Position numbers and translations under genes: made by a program
Shown: one piece after another, positions 8,601-14,245 of the stretch
Numbering within the stretch: the stretch's first letter is position 1
Layout of the letters: every line of letters starts with the position of its first letter
The notes under the pieces: model-generated
Database searches by the model: none
What the model saw: the letters and a program-made list of their open reading frames with translations, nothing else
What the model was told of the DNA's origin: nothing
Assembly: GCA_017542695.1 (NCBI GenBank)
Contig: JAFXWT010000067.1
Span: 1-15,263, forward strand
DNA length: 15,263 nt
Reading direction: 5' to 3'
Source: Clostridia bacterium
GTDB taxonomy: Bacteria; Bacillota_A; Clostridia; Oscillospirales; CAG-272

Positions 8601-9310
8601 AACAACGAGAGCGCGATGTCGACCGCTTTCTTCGCTTCATATATTTCAAGATATTTTCTCGCCTTTTCCGCCTCTTTTTCGAGCGGCTTCACGCGCGCTT
8701 CGAGTTCGGAGAGGATTATCTCCGCGCTTTGAAGGTTCGCGTTCGTCTGATCGAGCTTCTTTTCCGCGTCCTGCTTCTGATAGCGGTATTTGGATATGCC
8801 CGCCGCTTCCTCGAAAACGGCGCGGCGCTCCTCGTTTTTCTGCGAGATGATCTCCGCTATCTTTCCCTGACCGATGATCGAATACCCGCCTTTTCCGAGT
8901 CCCGTATTCATGAAAAGCTCATGCACGTCGCGGAGCTTTACCTGCTTTTTGTTGATGAAGTATTCTCCCTCACCGACGCGGTAGTAGCGGCGGGAAACGG
9001 ACACCTCGTCGTAATCCGCCATCGACTCGAACCGCTCGCCGTCGTCGCCCGAATTGTCGAAAGTCACCGTGACCTCGGCATATCCCATCGGACTGCGCTT
9101 CTGTGAGCCGGAGAAAATGACGTCCTCCATCTTCTGCCCGCGCATGCTTTTGGTCGACATTTCGCCGAGTACCCAGCGCATAGCGTCCGAAATATTCGAT
9201 TTCCCGCTTCCGTTCGGGCCGACGATGACCGTTATCCCCTTGTCGAAGGATATGACCGTCTTGTCCGGAAATGATTTGAATCCCTGAAGTTCGAGAGTTT
9301 TAAGTCTCAT
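5684..9310 (-). CDS. smc: Chromosome segregation ATPase SMC
   Basis: A full-length SMC of 1208 residues, the core of the SMC-ScpAB condensin that loads at the origin and zips the chromosome arms together. Head half one has the LQGFKSFPDKT start and Walker A GPNGSGKSN near residues 31-39. Coiled coils rich in Glu, Lys and Ala run from about 165 to 505 and from about 680 to 1030. The hinge lies at about 510-675, ending in the glycine-rich NAGGSLTGGS. Head half two has the signature LSGGEQAF near 1107, Walker B FCIMDEIESALDE near 1132, then the D-loop and a LITHRR segment. The signature reads LSGGEQ rather than the common LSGGER or LSGGEK. It overlaps the radical SAM gene by 11 bases, with GGGAG 10 bases before the ATG. 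Confidence 0.99.
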   Translation of the reverse strand: MRLKTLELQGFKSFPDKTVISFDKGITVIVGPNGSGKSNISDAMRWVLGEMSTKSMRGQKMEDVIFSGSQKRSPMGYAEVTVTFDNSGDDGERFESMADYDEVSVSRRYYRVGEGEYFINKKQVKLRDVHELFMNTGLGKGGYSIIGQGKIAEIISQKNEERRAVFEEAAGISKYRYQKQDAEKKLDQTNANLQSAEIILSELEARVKPLEKEAEKARKYLEIYEAKKAVDIALSLFDIDAAKEKVEKLASELVISKAGLDSIDQSIASLEAQNNSTYDALMQSKEESEKNIIAAGEAAARAQAAEAEIRIALTSNEHYAEMAKTSESKLASEQKQYEAALAEYREMSRELQGAEKKKSAISDKIADVDAEISEKLAEAGKSEAQLSETEEMLEAAKAAEVETKVAVTVAQTQMQTDKDKKTELADEIKQRENDIAMFEERARTAEEKIADYDEKAEEIKSKLDSIDAEKAEIAKEREKLASDKNSLFLDVSQRTHRIQNLKRMEELLDGYSSAVRFVVNEHKAGKITSPDGKAPTVYGPVSKLIEVELKYSTAAEVAFGAALQNIVVENEGDAKCVIAYLKKKNAGRATFYPISTMNGKTLDARAEGISSEKGYVAVASELIKADNKYAGIIASLVGRVVVCDNIDNAAKIAKKTGYKFKCVTLDGQVVNAGGSLTGGSVSAEGGMLSRRSQIEKLEKEVEETSRRMADVEKKLSALDEKEEKLKKDEGTVLGSAAVIKTLHDAESTQLEVIKSNISVAKETVEKLKGEETAVTARAERDGESVEQLKKKEEEWRDKQATLIRTIADISGEQKETMAEVEKLRASRSELEMSLAIEDKAYELKSENANASKARLDEHERALSDEKENSASLEEKIKQNKEKIAEYEKEKAEALAEQAALEAKKGDIASESARIEEKLASIRQKQSDAAHSRELAFEEYTRLDASHTQMCEKEDALVAFLWDTYELTYSAASELGYERITPEARHEAVQRQTKYKNVMRSLGSVNVNAIDEYAEVKERYEYYTDQIDDLHKSRVDLEKIISSLEEQMKEDFSRTVSEINTNFGRVFSELFGGGHAEVKITDKSNILESGIEINVAPPGKIIKSLSLLSGGEQAFVAIALYFAILQANPSPFCIMDEIESALDEVNVDKFAEYVKKYCEKTQFVLITHRRGTMEAAERLYGVTMHEKGISDVLSIDVSEIASKIGADIK

Positions 9311-10322
9311 CCGATTTGTTCTCCCACTTGTTTATTTTTACATCGTAGTCGGAAAGCGTCGTATCGCCGATAAATCTCACCCGACGCAGACCGTATTTTT
9401 CGATCAAGTATTTTTTGTTATCGCCCCTCTGCCCTATCGCTTTGGAAAGCGCGCGCACGGCGACGCGTATCTCGACGTCTTGCGCGCCCGCGGGTATTTT
9501 TTCTTCGATCAGCTCGCGGTAGAGACGCGAATAACATATTTCGCCCATTGCGGGACTATACGTGTCCGAATAGACGCTCTCCTCGTCGAGCACCCCGTCG
9601 GATGCCTGAAGTCCGAGGCGTATCACGGGTTTTCCCGCTTTGTAAAACTCGCGCAGAGCGCCGACCGTGCGGTCGATCAGCTCCTCCTCCGTCGGCATTT
9701 CATATTCGCCGCTTTCCGCCATGTCGCACAGCTTCGTGCCGCGGAAAACGACCGTCGGATATATACGCGCGCCGTCGCACATCGCGGCGATCTTCCTTGC
9801 CGTCATAACGTCGTCGTCAAAGCTCGATCCGGGAAGCCCCGTCATCATCTGACCGATCAGCTCAAAGCCGCGCGCCTTTATAATTTCACACGCGCGCTCG
9901 CCGCACTCGGCGGTGTGCCCTCGCTCGCAGACGGCGAGCACCCTGTCGTTCATGCTTTGCAATCCGAGCTCGATCGAGCGCACGCCGTATTTTTCGAGGA
10001 TGTCAAGTATCTCTTCGTCAATATAATCGGGGCGCGTCGAAAGGCGTATCGACTTCACCCGCCCCGCGTCGATAAATTTCTTCGCTATGGTGAGAAGATA
10101 TATCATATCGCCGCGGTCGATTCCCGTAAAACTCCCGCCAAAATATGCGATCTGCGCCTCCTGCCCATCTTTTACTGTCGAAAGCGCCGTTTCGATTTCG
10201 CGCCCGACCGCCGAAAAATCGGCTTTTTCGTGCCCCGATATTTTCCTTTGACTGCAAAACACGCAGTTATGCGGGCAACCGAGATGGGGAATGAAGATCG
10301 GGATATTTACGTGAGTTTTCAT
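9300..10322 (-). CDS. Radical SAM protein of the rnc-smc neighbourhood (Elp3-like radical SAM domain, function unknown)
   Basis: A 340-residue protein. The radical SAM cluster motif C16-x3-C20-x2-C23 (GCPHNCVFC) binds a 4Fe-4S cluster that cleaves S-adenosylmethionine. AYFGGSFTGI is the GGE-type motif, and the RLSTRPDYID, IELGLQSMND and GQMMTGLPG stretches fit the barrel of Elp3/coproporphyrinogen-oxidase-like members. There is no acetyltransferase domain as in true Elp3. The C-terminus, residues 282-319, resembles a KH RNA-binding core around GQRG at 297-300 (inference). The gene between rnc and smc is common in Clostridia, suggesting a role linked to RNA or translation, but I know of no proven substrate. 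The chosen ATG gives KTHVNIPIFIPHLGCP; the upstream open frame is shadow sequence in rnc. The ATG overlaps the rnc stop as TGATG. Confidence 0.9.
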   Translation of the reverse strand: MKTHVNIPIFIPHLGCPHNCVFCSQRKISGHEKADFSAVGREIETALSTVKDGQEAQIAYFGGSFTGIDRGDMIYLLTIAKKFIDAGRVKSIRLSTRPDYIDEEILDILEKYGVRSIELGLQSMNDRVLAVCERGHTAECGERACEIIKARGFELIGQMMTGLPGSSFDDDVMTARKIAAMCDGARIYPTVVFRGTKLCDMAESGEYEMPTEEELIDRTVGALREFYKAGKPVIRLGLQASDGVLDEESVYSDTYSPAMGEICYSRLYRELIEEKIPAGAQDVEIRVAVRALSKAIGQRGDNKKYLIEKYGLRRVRFIGDTTLSDYDVKINKWENKSDET

Positions 10323-11014
10323 CAGTCGTCGGGAAAATAACGTTTCAGCGCCTCTTCGGCGGCGGCCTTTTCGGCTTCCTTTTTGCTCGGACCCGTGCCG
10401 TGCCCCATCACGTTGTTTTCGACGAGCACGTCGCATTCAAAAACCTTCTTGTGGTCCGGCCCCGACTCGCCCGTAATGACGTATCGCGGCGACGCCGCGC
10501 CGCCCATCTGCACGATCTCCTGAAGTTTCGTTTTGGGATCGTTGAGCTTGCGCTGATTCAGCGTTTTTTCAGCCGTCCTCTTTGCGAACGGCAAAACGAA
10601 CGCGCTCGCCGCTTCGATGCCGCCGTCGAGGTATATCGCGGCGACGAGCGCCTCAAAAGCGTCCTCGAGGTTTGACTGCCTGTCCCGCCCGCCGAGCTGT
10701 TCCTCGCCGTGACCGAGAAGGAGCACGTCTCCGAGCCCGATCTCGCGCGCGAACTCTGCGAGCGAAACGCTGTCCACTATCTCGCGGCGGATGCGCGAGA
10801 GCACGCCCTCCTCGTAGTCGGGATAGGTCAGGAACAGATATTCGCTGACGATCATAGACAGCACCGAGTCGCCGAGAAATTCAAGCCGCTCGCTGCTCTT
10901 TATATTCTCATCCCGCCGCTCGTTCGCGTACGACGAGTGACACGTCGCCTCAACGAGAAGCGAAACGTCGCGGAACACGTAATTTATTTTTTCTTCAAAA
11001 TCGGTGTAATTCAT
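10322..11014 (-). CDS. rnc: Ribonuclease III
   Basis: A 230-residue double-strand-specific endoribonuclease that processes rRNA precursors and structured mRNAs as a homodimer. The catalytic domain signature is ERLEFLGDSVL, with E42, E45 and D49, and the second acidic pair is D118 and E121 in NLEDAFEALVAAIYLDGG. A C-terminal double-stranded-RNA-binding domain spans about 158-227, starting DPKTKLQEIVQ and ending in SKKEAEKAAAEEAL. The chosen ATG (NYTDFEEKINYVF) has GGAG 8 bases upstream and overlaps the plsX stop as ATGA; the longer open frame upstream is inside plsX. In many Firmicutes acpP sits directly before rnc, but here plsX is the neighbour. Confidence 0.98.
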   Translation of the reverse strand: MNYTDFEEKINYVFRDVSLLVEATCHSSYANERRDENIKSSERLEFLGDSVLSMIVSEYLFLTYPDYEEGVLSRIRREIVDSVSLAEFAREIGLGDVLLLGHGEEQLGGRDRQSNLEDAFEALVAAIYLDGGIEAASAFVLPFAKRTAEKTLNQRKLNDPKTKLQEIVQMGGAASPRYVITGESGPDHKKVFECDVLVENNVMGHGTGPSKKEAEKAAAEEALKRYFPDD

Positions 11015-12054
11015 TGTGTGTTCTCCGTCCGCTCGGTCTTTATGTTCCGCACGGGGTTGTATTTTGCGAACTTGTCGGAGCAGGCGGATATCTGCTCCGT
11101 CACTCCCATCTCGACGCATTTTATCGCCTGCCCGATCGCCGCGCAGACGGCGACCTTGTCGGACGAGCCGTGCGCCTTGATGACGGGCTTCAATATCCCG
11201 AGGAACGGCGCGCCGCCGTACTCTTTCGCGTCAAACATCTTCGAGAAGCGGTCGACGTCGCGGCGCTTGAGCATTTCCGAGAGCTTTCCGCGCACGCCGC
11301 CGAAGATCTTTTCGTGGAGCTTTTCGACGACGAATCGGCTCATGCCCTCGCACGTTTTCAGCAGTACGTTGCCCGTGAATCCGTCGGTGACGATGACGTC
11401 GCACGCGCCGAACATCGCGTCCTTGCCCTCGATGTTGCCGACGAAGTTTATCGCGTCGGCCTCGGAAAGCATCCGATACGCCTCTTTGACAAGTTCCGTG
11501 CCCTTGTGCGTTTCCGTTCCGTTGTTAAGCAGCGCCACGCGCGGATTTTCCACTCCCATCACCCGCTCCATGTAAACCGAGCCGAGATACGCGAATTGAA
11601 CGAGATACTCCGGAGTCACCGTCACGTTAGCGCCGCAGTCGAGCAGCAGCGTCGGCGTTTTGTAAGGCATTATCATCGCCAGCGCCGCGCGGCGCACTCC
11701 TTTGATCCTGCGGCAGATGAGCGTCGCGCCCGTGAACAGCGCGCCCGTGTTTCCCGCGGAAACGACCGCGTCGCCGTGGCCGTCGGCTATCATTTTCAGC
11801 GCCTTCGCCATCGACGAGGAAGAATGCGTGCCGGTGATGCTCATTGGGTCGTCCTCCATCGTCACAACGTCGTCGGCGTGTACGATCTCAAACCATTTTT
11901 CCGGCACGGAGAGCTTTTTCAGCGTCTCGCGTATGATCCTCTCGTTGCCGACAAGCGTGATGTTCGTTCTGAATTTGCTCTTTGCGAGCACCGCCCCTTT
12001 GACGAATTCCTCCGGCGGATTGTCACCACCCATTACATCAAGAATAATTCTCAT
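11011..12054 (-). CDS. plsX: Phosphate acyltransferase PlsX
   Basis: A 347-residue peripheral membrane enzyme that makes acyl-phosphate from acyl-ACP, the first committed step of phospholipid synthesis with PlsY. The family start RIILDVMGGDNPPEEFVKGA is clear. Other hallmarks are THSSSSMAKAL, the VSAGNTGALFTGA loop, DCGANV, LLNNGTETHKGTELVKEAY, FVGNIEGKD and VTDGFTGNVLLKTCEG. The C-terminus runs about ten polar residues past the conserved part (RNIKTERTENTQ), overlapping rnc. GGAG lies 6 bases before the ATG. It is the first gene of the long minus-strand operon and has its own consensus promoter. FapR often controls plsX in Firmicutes; I see no FapR-type site here. Confidence 0.98.
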   Translation of the reverse strand: MRIILDVMGGDNPPEEFVKGAVLAKSKFRTNITLVGNERIIRETLKKLSVPEKWFEIVHADDVVTMEDDPMSITGTHSSSSMAKALKMIADGHGDAVVSAGNTGALFTGATLICRRIKGVRRAALAMIMPYKTPTLLLDCGANVTVTPEYLVQFAYLGSVYMERVMGVENPRVALLNNGTETHKGTELVKEAYRMLSEADAINFVGNIEGKDAMFGACDVIVTDGFTGNVLLKTCEGMSRFVVEKLHEKIFGGVRGKLSEMLKRRDVDRFSKMFDAKEYGGAPFLGILKPVIKAHGSSDKVAVCAAIGQAIKCVEMGVTEQISACSDKFAKYNPVRNIKTERTENTQ

Positions 12055-12093
12055 TCATTTCTCCGAAAATATACTTATCCATTATAATTTTAT

Positions 12094-12122
12094 ATTATAT
12101 ACCAAAAATGTGAACATTTCAA
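12094..12122 (-). promoter_or_regulatory. Sigma-A promoter for the plsX-leuS operon
   Basis: On the minus strand, -35 TTGAAA (12122-12117) and -10 TATAAT (12099-12094) are separated by exactly 17 bases. Transcription should begin near 12087, leaving a leader of about 33 bases before the plsX ATG. The region is AT-rich and lies between divergent genes. It is the only evident promoter for the operon, because the inner junctions are too tight to hold one outside coding sequence. Confidence 0.85.
12106..12119. repeat. 14-bp inverted repeat in the plsX promoter, candidate operator
   Basis: AAATGT-GA-ACATTT is a perfect inverted repeat with a two-base centre. It lies in the spacer of the plsX promoter and overlaps half of its -35 element, so a bound protein would block that promoter. 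A second, offset inverted repeat, CCAAAA (12102-12107) with TTTTGG (12125-12130), surrounds it. I recognise no regulator for it. In AT-rich DNA a chance match is possible. Confidence 0.45.
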
Positions 12123-12159
12123 GATTTTGGAGAAAATAGTTCAAAAGAAAAATGATTTA

Positions 12160-12179
12160 TTGACACGTTTGTTGACACG
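12160..12179 (+). repeat. Tandem TTGACACG direct repeat, 12-bp period
   Basis: TTGACACG occurs at 12160-12167 and again at 12172-12179. The second copy supplies the -35 of the lipoprotein promoter. The first has no matching -10 at 17 bases, so it is not an obvious second promoter. It could be a regulator site or a recent small duplication. Confidence 0.6.
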
Positions 12180-12200
12180 GCGGCGCGTTTGTGCTATCAT
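12172..12200 (+). promoter_or_regulatory. Sigma-A promoter for the lipoprotein pair
   Basis: Perfect -35 TTGACA (12172-12177), a 17-base spacer and -10 TATCAT (12195-12200). The bases just before the -10 are TGC, giving an extended -10. Transcription should start near 12207, about 28 bases before the first lipoprotein ATG. This is a strong-looking constitutive promoter, back to back with the plsX promoter. Confidence 0.85.
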
Positions 12201-12204
12201 ATAG

Positions 12205-12220
12205 GTGTGAAAATCCACAC
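12205..12220 (+). repeat. Small inverted repeat at the lipoprotein transcript start
   Basis: GTGTG-AAAATC-CACAC forms a 5-bp stem with a 6-base loop, right at the predicted start of transcription and just before the GGGAGG ribosome site. If transcription starts a few bases earlier than predicted, it would be a 5'-end hairpin. Otherwise it could be a DNA operator. Its small size makes chance a fair alternative. Confidence 0.35.
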
Positions 12221-12234
12221 GGGAGGACAAAAAA

Positions 12235-12633
12235 ATGAAATTATTGAGAGTTGCGGCGGCGCTCATCGTCGTCTTTGCGACACTTCTCACGTTTGTCGCG
12301 TGCGGCGAGGCGAAGGAGCCGACGCTTGACGGAACGTATATCCGCAAAAACGCCGGAGGCGATTTCTTTTCGATAACGTTTACAAAGGGCGGCACGTTCG
12401 AGTACTCCGAGTCGCTGTCCGCGACCCGCGTCGGCAAGGGAACGTACAAATTCGACGGCGAATTTTTCATCCTGACAGATGATACCGCCCGCAGCGCGAA
12501 GGACGGCCGCAAGACTTACCGCTTCAAACTCGTTGACGACATCTTGTATTATTTCATCGTGGGTTCGGATAATTTTGCAAATTCTCCCCTGCCAGACGGT
12601 GCGGCGTTCGGTCAGGTCGAATACGGATATTGA
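12235..12633 (+). CDS. Small lipoprotein with a single beta-rich domain, function unknown
   Basis: A 132-residue secreted lipoprotein. The signal peptide has KLLR, then a hydrophobic stretch to about residue 20, with the lipidated Cys at 23 (FVAC; Phe at -3 is less usual than Leu). The mature part, about 31-126, has alternating short beta-type segments: GTYIRKN, FFSITFTKGGTFEYSES, VGKGTYKFDGEFFILTDD, TYRFKLVDDILYYFIVGSD and LPDGAAFG. This pattern recalls small calycin-like or DUF5640-like barrel domains of Firmicutes lipoproteins (a resemblance only). The same domain forms the C-terminus of the next gene. GGGAGG lies 8 bases before the ATG and a strong promoter is just upstream. It ends 21 bases before the second lipoprotein, so the two are probably co-transcribed. 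Confidence 0.88.
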   Translation: MKLLRVAAALIVVFATLLTFVACGEAKEPTLDGTYIRKNAGGDFFSITFTKGGTFEYSESLSATRVGKGTYKFDGEFFILTDDTARSAKDGRKTYRFKLVDDILYYFIVGSDNFANSPLPDGAAFGQVEYGY

Positions 12634-12654
12634 TCATAAAAAAAGGAGGACGGC

Positions 12655-14202
12655 ATGATCCACGCAAAACTTTTTGCGGCGGCGCTCGCCGCGCTGATGC
12701 TCATCGCGTCGCTTTGCTCGTGCGGGAGCAACACCGGGCAAAATATTGTGAATAATGAATTTCACACGACGGTGCCCTTCGGCGCCGTGCCCGATGATTT
12801 CAAGGATATCGTCGAGCGAAATCTCTTTTACAAAGCGGAAGCGTTCAAAGACAAACTGCTGAAATGCAATACAGCCGATTCGGACGAAAAAGGATATTCC
12901 ATGGGCTACGTGACAGAATCGCTCGGCTTTGACGGAAAGACGCTCGCAAAAGTGACGCTTGAAACAGGCTACGGATACCGCATTTACGGTCTTACCGCGA
13001 CGAGCGACGGCGGGTTTATCTTTACGCTCGCTTTTTCGGATCACATTGAAAACGGCAAGTGGATGAGTGAGGATGGCTTTTCGTCTTACATCGTAAAATA
13101 CGACAAAAACGGAAATCAGGAATGGAAAACGGAGTTTGAATCCGTTGAAGGTCGGGCGCTGCGCGAAATACGCGAGGTCGGCGATCACTATTATGTTTTC
13201 GGCGATTTTCAGACGCCCGAAACGAAAACCGTCGGCGTCGGATCTCCGACCGATATAATGCTTGTAAAACTCGACAAGAGCGGAAATGCAGTCAATAAAC
13301 GCCTTATCGGCGGCAGCAGTTTCGACTGGATTGACGACGATACGATCGCCTATGAAAAAGGTATTTTAACGGGCGGATATTTCACTTTTTCGGCATATGT
13401 GCAGTCGAAAGACGGAGATTTCAAAGAAAATGGGTCGAAAGACGGCTATCCCGTCAAGTTAACGATCAAAGTCGATACCGATTTCAACATTTTATCGATG
13501 AATAAAAACTCGTCGAAAGGCGGTGTGCGCGAGCGCGTGGGATTTCTCGACGGAAAAGAAATATTCAGAAACGACATAATGTTCAATAATTTTGCCGACG
13601 GATATGTGACGGCGATCGTCGACTACGGCGACAAATATCTCATCGTATCCGAAAATAGAACGGGGATATACGAAAATACACCGCAGTATATAAGTTCGAC
13701 ATGGTACAATACCGAAACGGTTTACGGAATGTACGACAAATCGGGAAAACTTCTTTGGAAAGACGCGGTGAAATCTTCTCATTACGAAGACATGATTTTT
13801 TATTTCGATGATCCCTACGGATCGACCGCTCCCGAAGCCACAGAAGAGCCGATATCAGTCCCCACCATGCCCGACGACGACACGATCCGCGCGAGATATG
13901 TCCGCCCGAACGCGCGTCCCGACGGCACGTACGGCATCGACCGCTTTTCGATAACGCTTTACAACGACGGAACGTGTCAGTATTATGAAACAATGATATC
14001 AAGCTATATCGGCGTCGGAAAATACACGATCGACGGCGACCTGCTAACGCTGACCGACGACAACATCGTAACGTTGAACGGCCCGATAACAAAAACATTC
14101 AAATTCAAAATCGTCGGAGACACGCTTGTTTTCATCGCCGACGGCTCGGATTCGTTCACATTTATCAAACTCCCCGACGGCGCGGTGTTCGGGAAAGAAT
14201 AA
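12655..14202 (+). CDS. Two-part lipoprotein: propeller-like N-terminal region plus a copy of the small lipoprotein domain
   Basis: A 515-residue lipoprotein of unknown function. The signal peptide leads to a lipobox LCSC with Cys23. Residues about 90-385 show repeated strand-turn-strand motifs: IVKYDKNGNQEW (146-157), LVKLDKSGNAVNKR (203-216) and YGMYDKSGKLLWKD (357-370), with TSDGGFIF before the first. These recall beta-propeller blades in other Firmicutes lipoproteins (inference). A Pro/Thr/acid-rich linker at about 388-409 joins a C-terminal domain (411-515) that aligns with the preceding small lipoprotein: FSIT, VGKYT, LTDD, FKFKIVGDTLVF, GSD and LPDGAVFG occur in the same order and spacing. 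AGGAGG lies 5 bases before the ATG. Codon choice looks more A/T-ending than in the neighbouring housekeeping genes. Confidence 0.88.
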   Translation: MIHAKLFAAALAALMLIASLCSCGSNTGQNIVNNEFHTTVPFGAVPDDFKDIVERNLFYKAEAFKDKLLKCNTADSDEKGYSMGYVTESLGFDGKTLAKVTLETGYGYRIYGLTATSDGGFIFTLAFSDHIENGKWMSEDGFSSYIVKYDKNGNQEWKTEFESVEGRALREIREVGDHYYVFGDFQTPETKTVGVGSPTDIMLVKLDKSGNAVNKRLIGGSSFDWIDDDTIAYEKGILTGGYFTFSAYVQSKDGDFKENGSKDGYPVKLTIKVDTDFNILSMNKNSSKGGVRERVGFLDGKEIFRNDIMFNNFADGYVTAIVDYGDKYLIVSENRTGIYENTPQYISSTWYNTETVYGMYDKSGKLLWKDAVKSSHYEDMIFYFDDPYGSTAPEATEEPISVPTMPDDDTIRARYVRPNARPDGTYGIDRFSITLYNDGTCQYYETMISSYIGVGKYTIDGDLLTLTDDNIVTLNGPITKTFKFKIVGDTLVFIADGSDSFTFIKLPDGAVFGKE

Positions 14203-14209
14203 AAAAGCA

Positions 14210-14241
14210 AAAAAACGCTCGGTTTCAGCCGAGCGTTTTTT
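14210..14241. terminator. Bidirectional intrinsic terminator between the lipoprotein gene and topA
   Basis: A run of A, then CGCTCGG (14216-14222), loop TTTCAG, CCGAGCG (14229-14235) and six T. The A and T runs extend the stem, so it works in both directions. It lies just after the lipoprotein stop and only 4 bases beyond the topA stop, so it ends both converging transcripts. Confidence 0.93.
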
Positions 14242-14245
14242 ATAT

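Noticed and set aside
12038..12058. Six-codon frame starting at an ATG four bases before the plsX ATG
   Set aside because: It is in another frame, only 2 bases from the GGAG site, and ends inside plsX. It is more likely a chance ATG than a leader peptide.
11014..12087. 357-codon plus-strand frame opposite plsX
   Set aside because: It is fully antisense to PlsX, has no recognisable motif and has no ribosome site in a sensible place.
12055..12234. FapR box, riboswitch or T-box in the divergent intergenic region
   Set aside because: No FapR-type palindrome was seen, and the predicted leaders (about 33 and 28 bases) are too short for a riboswitch or T-box.
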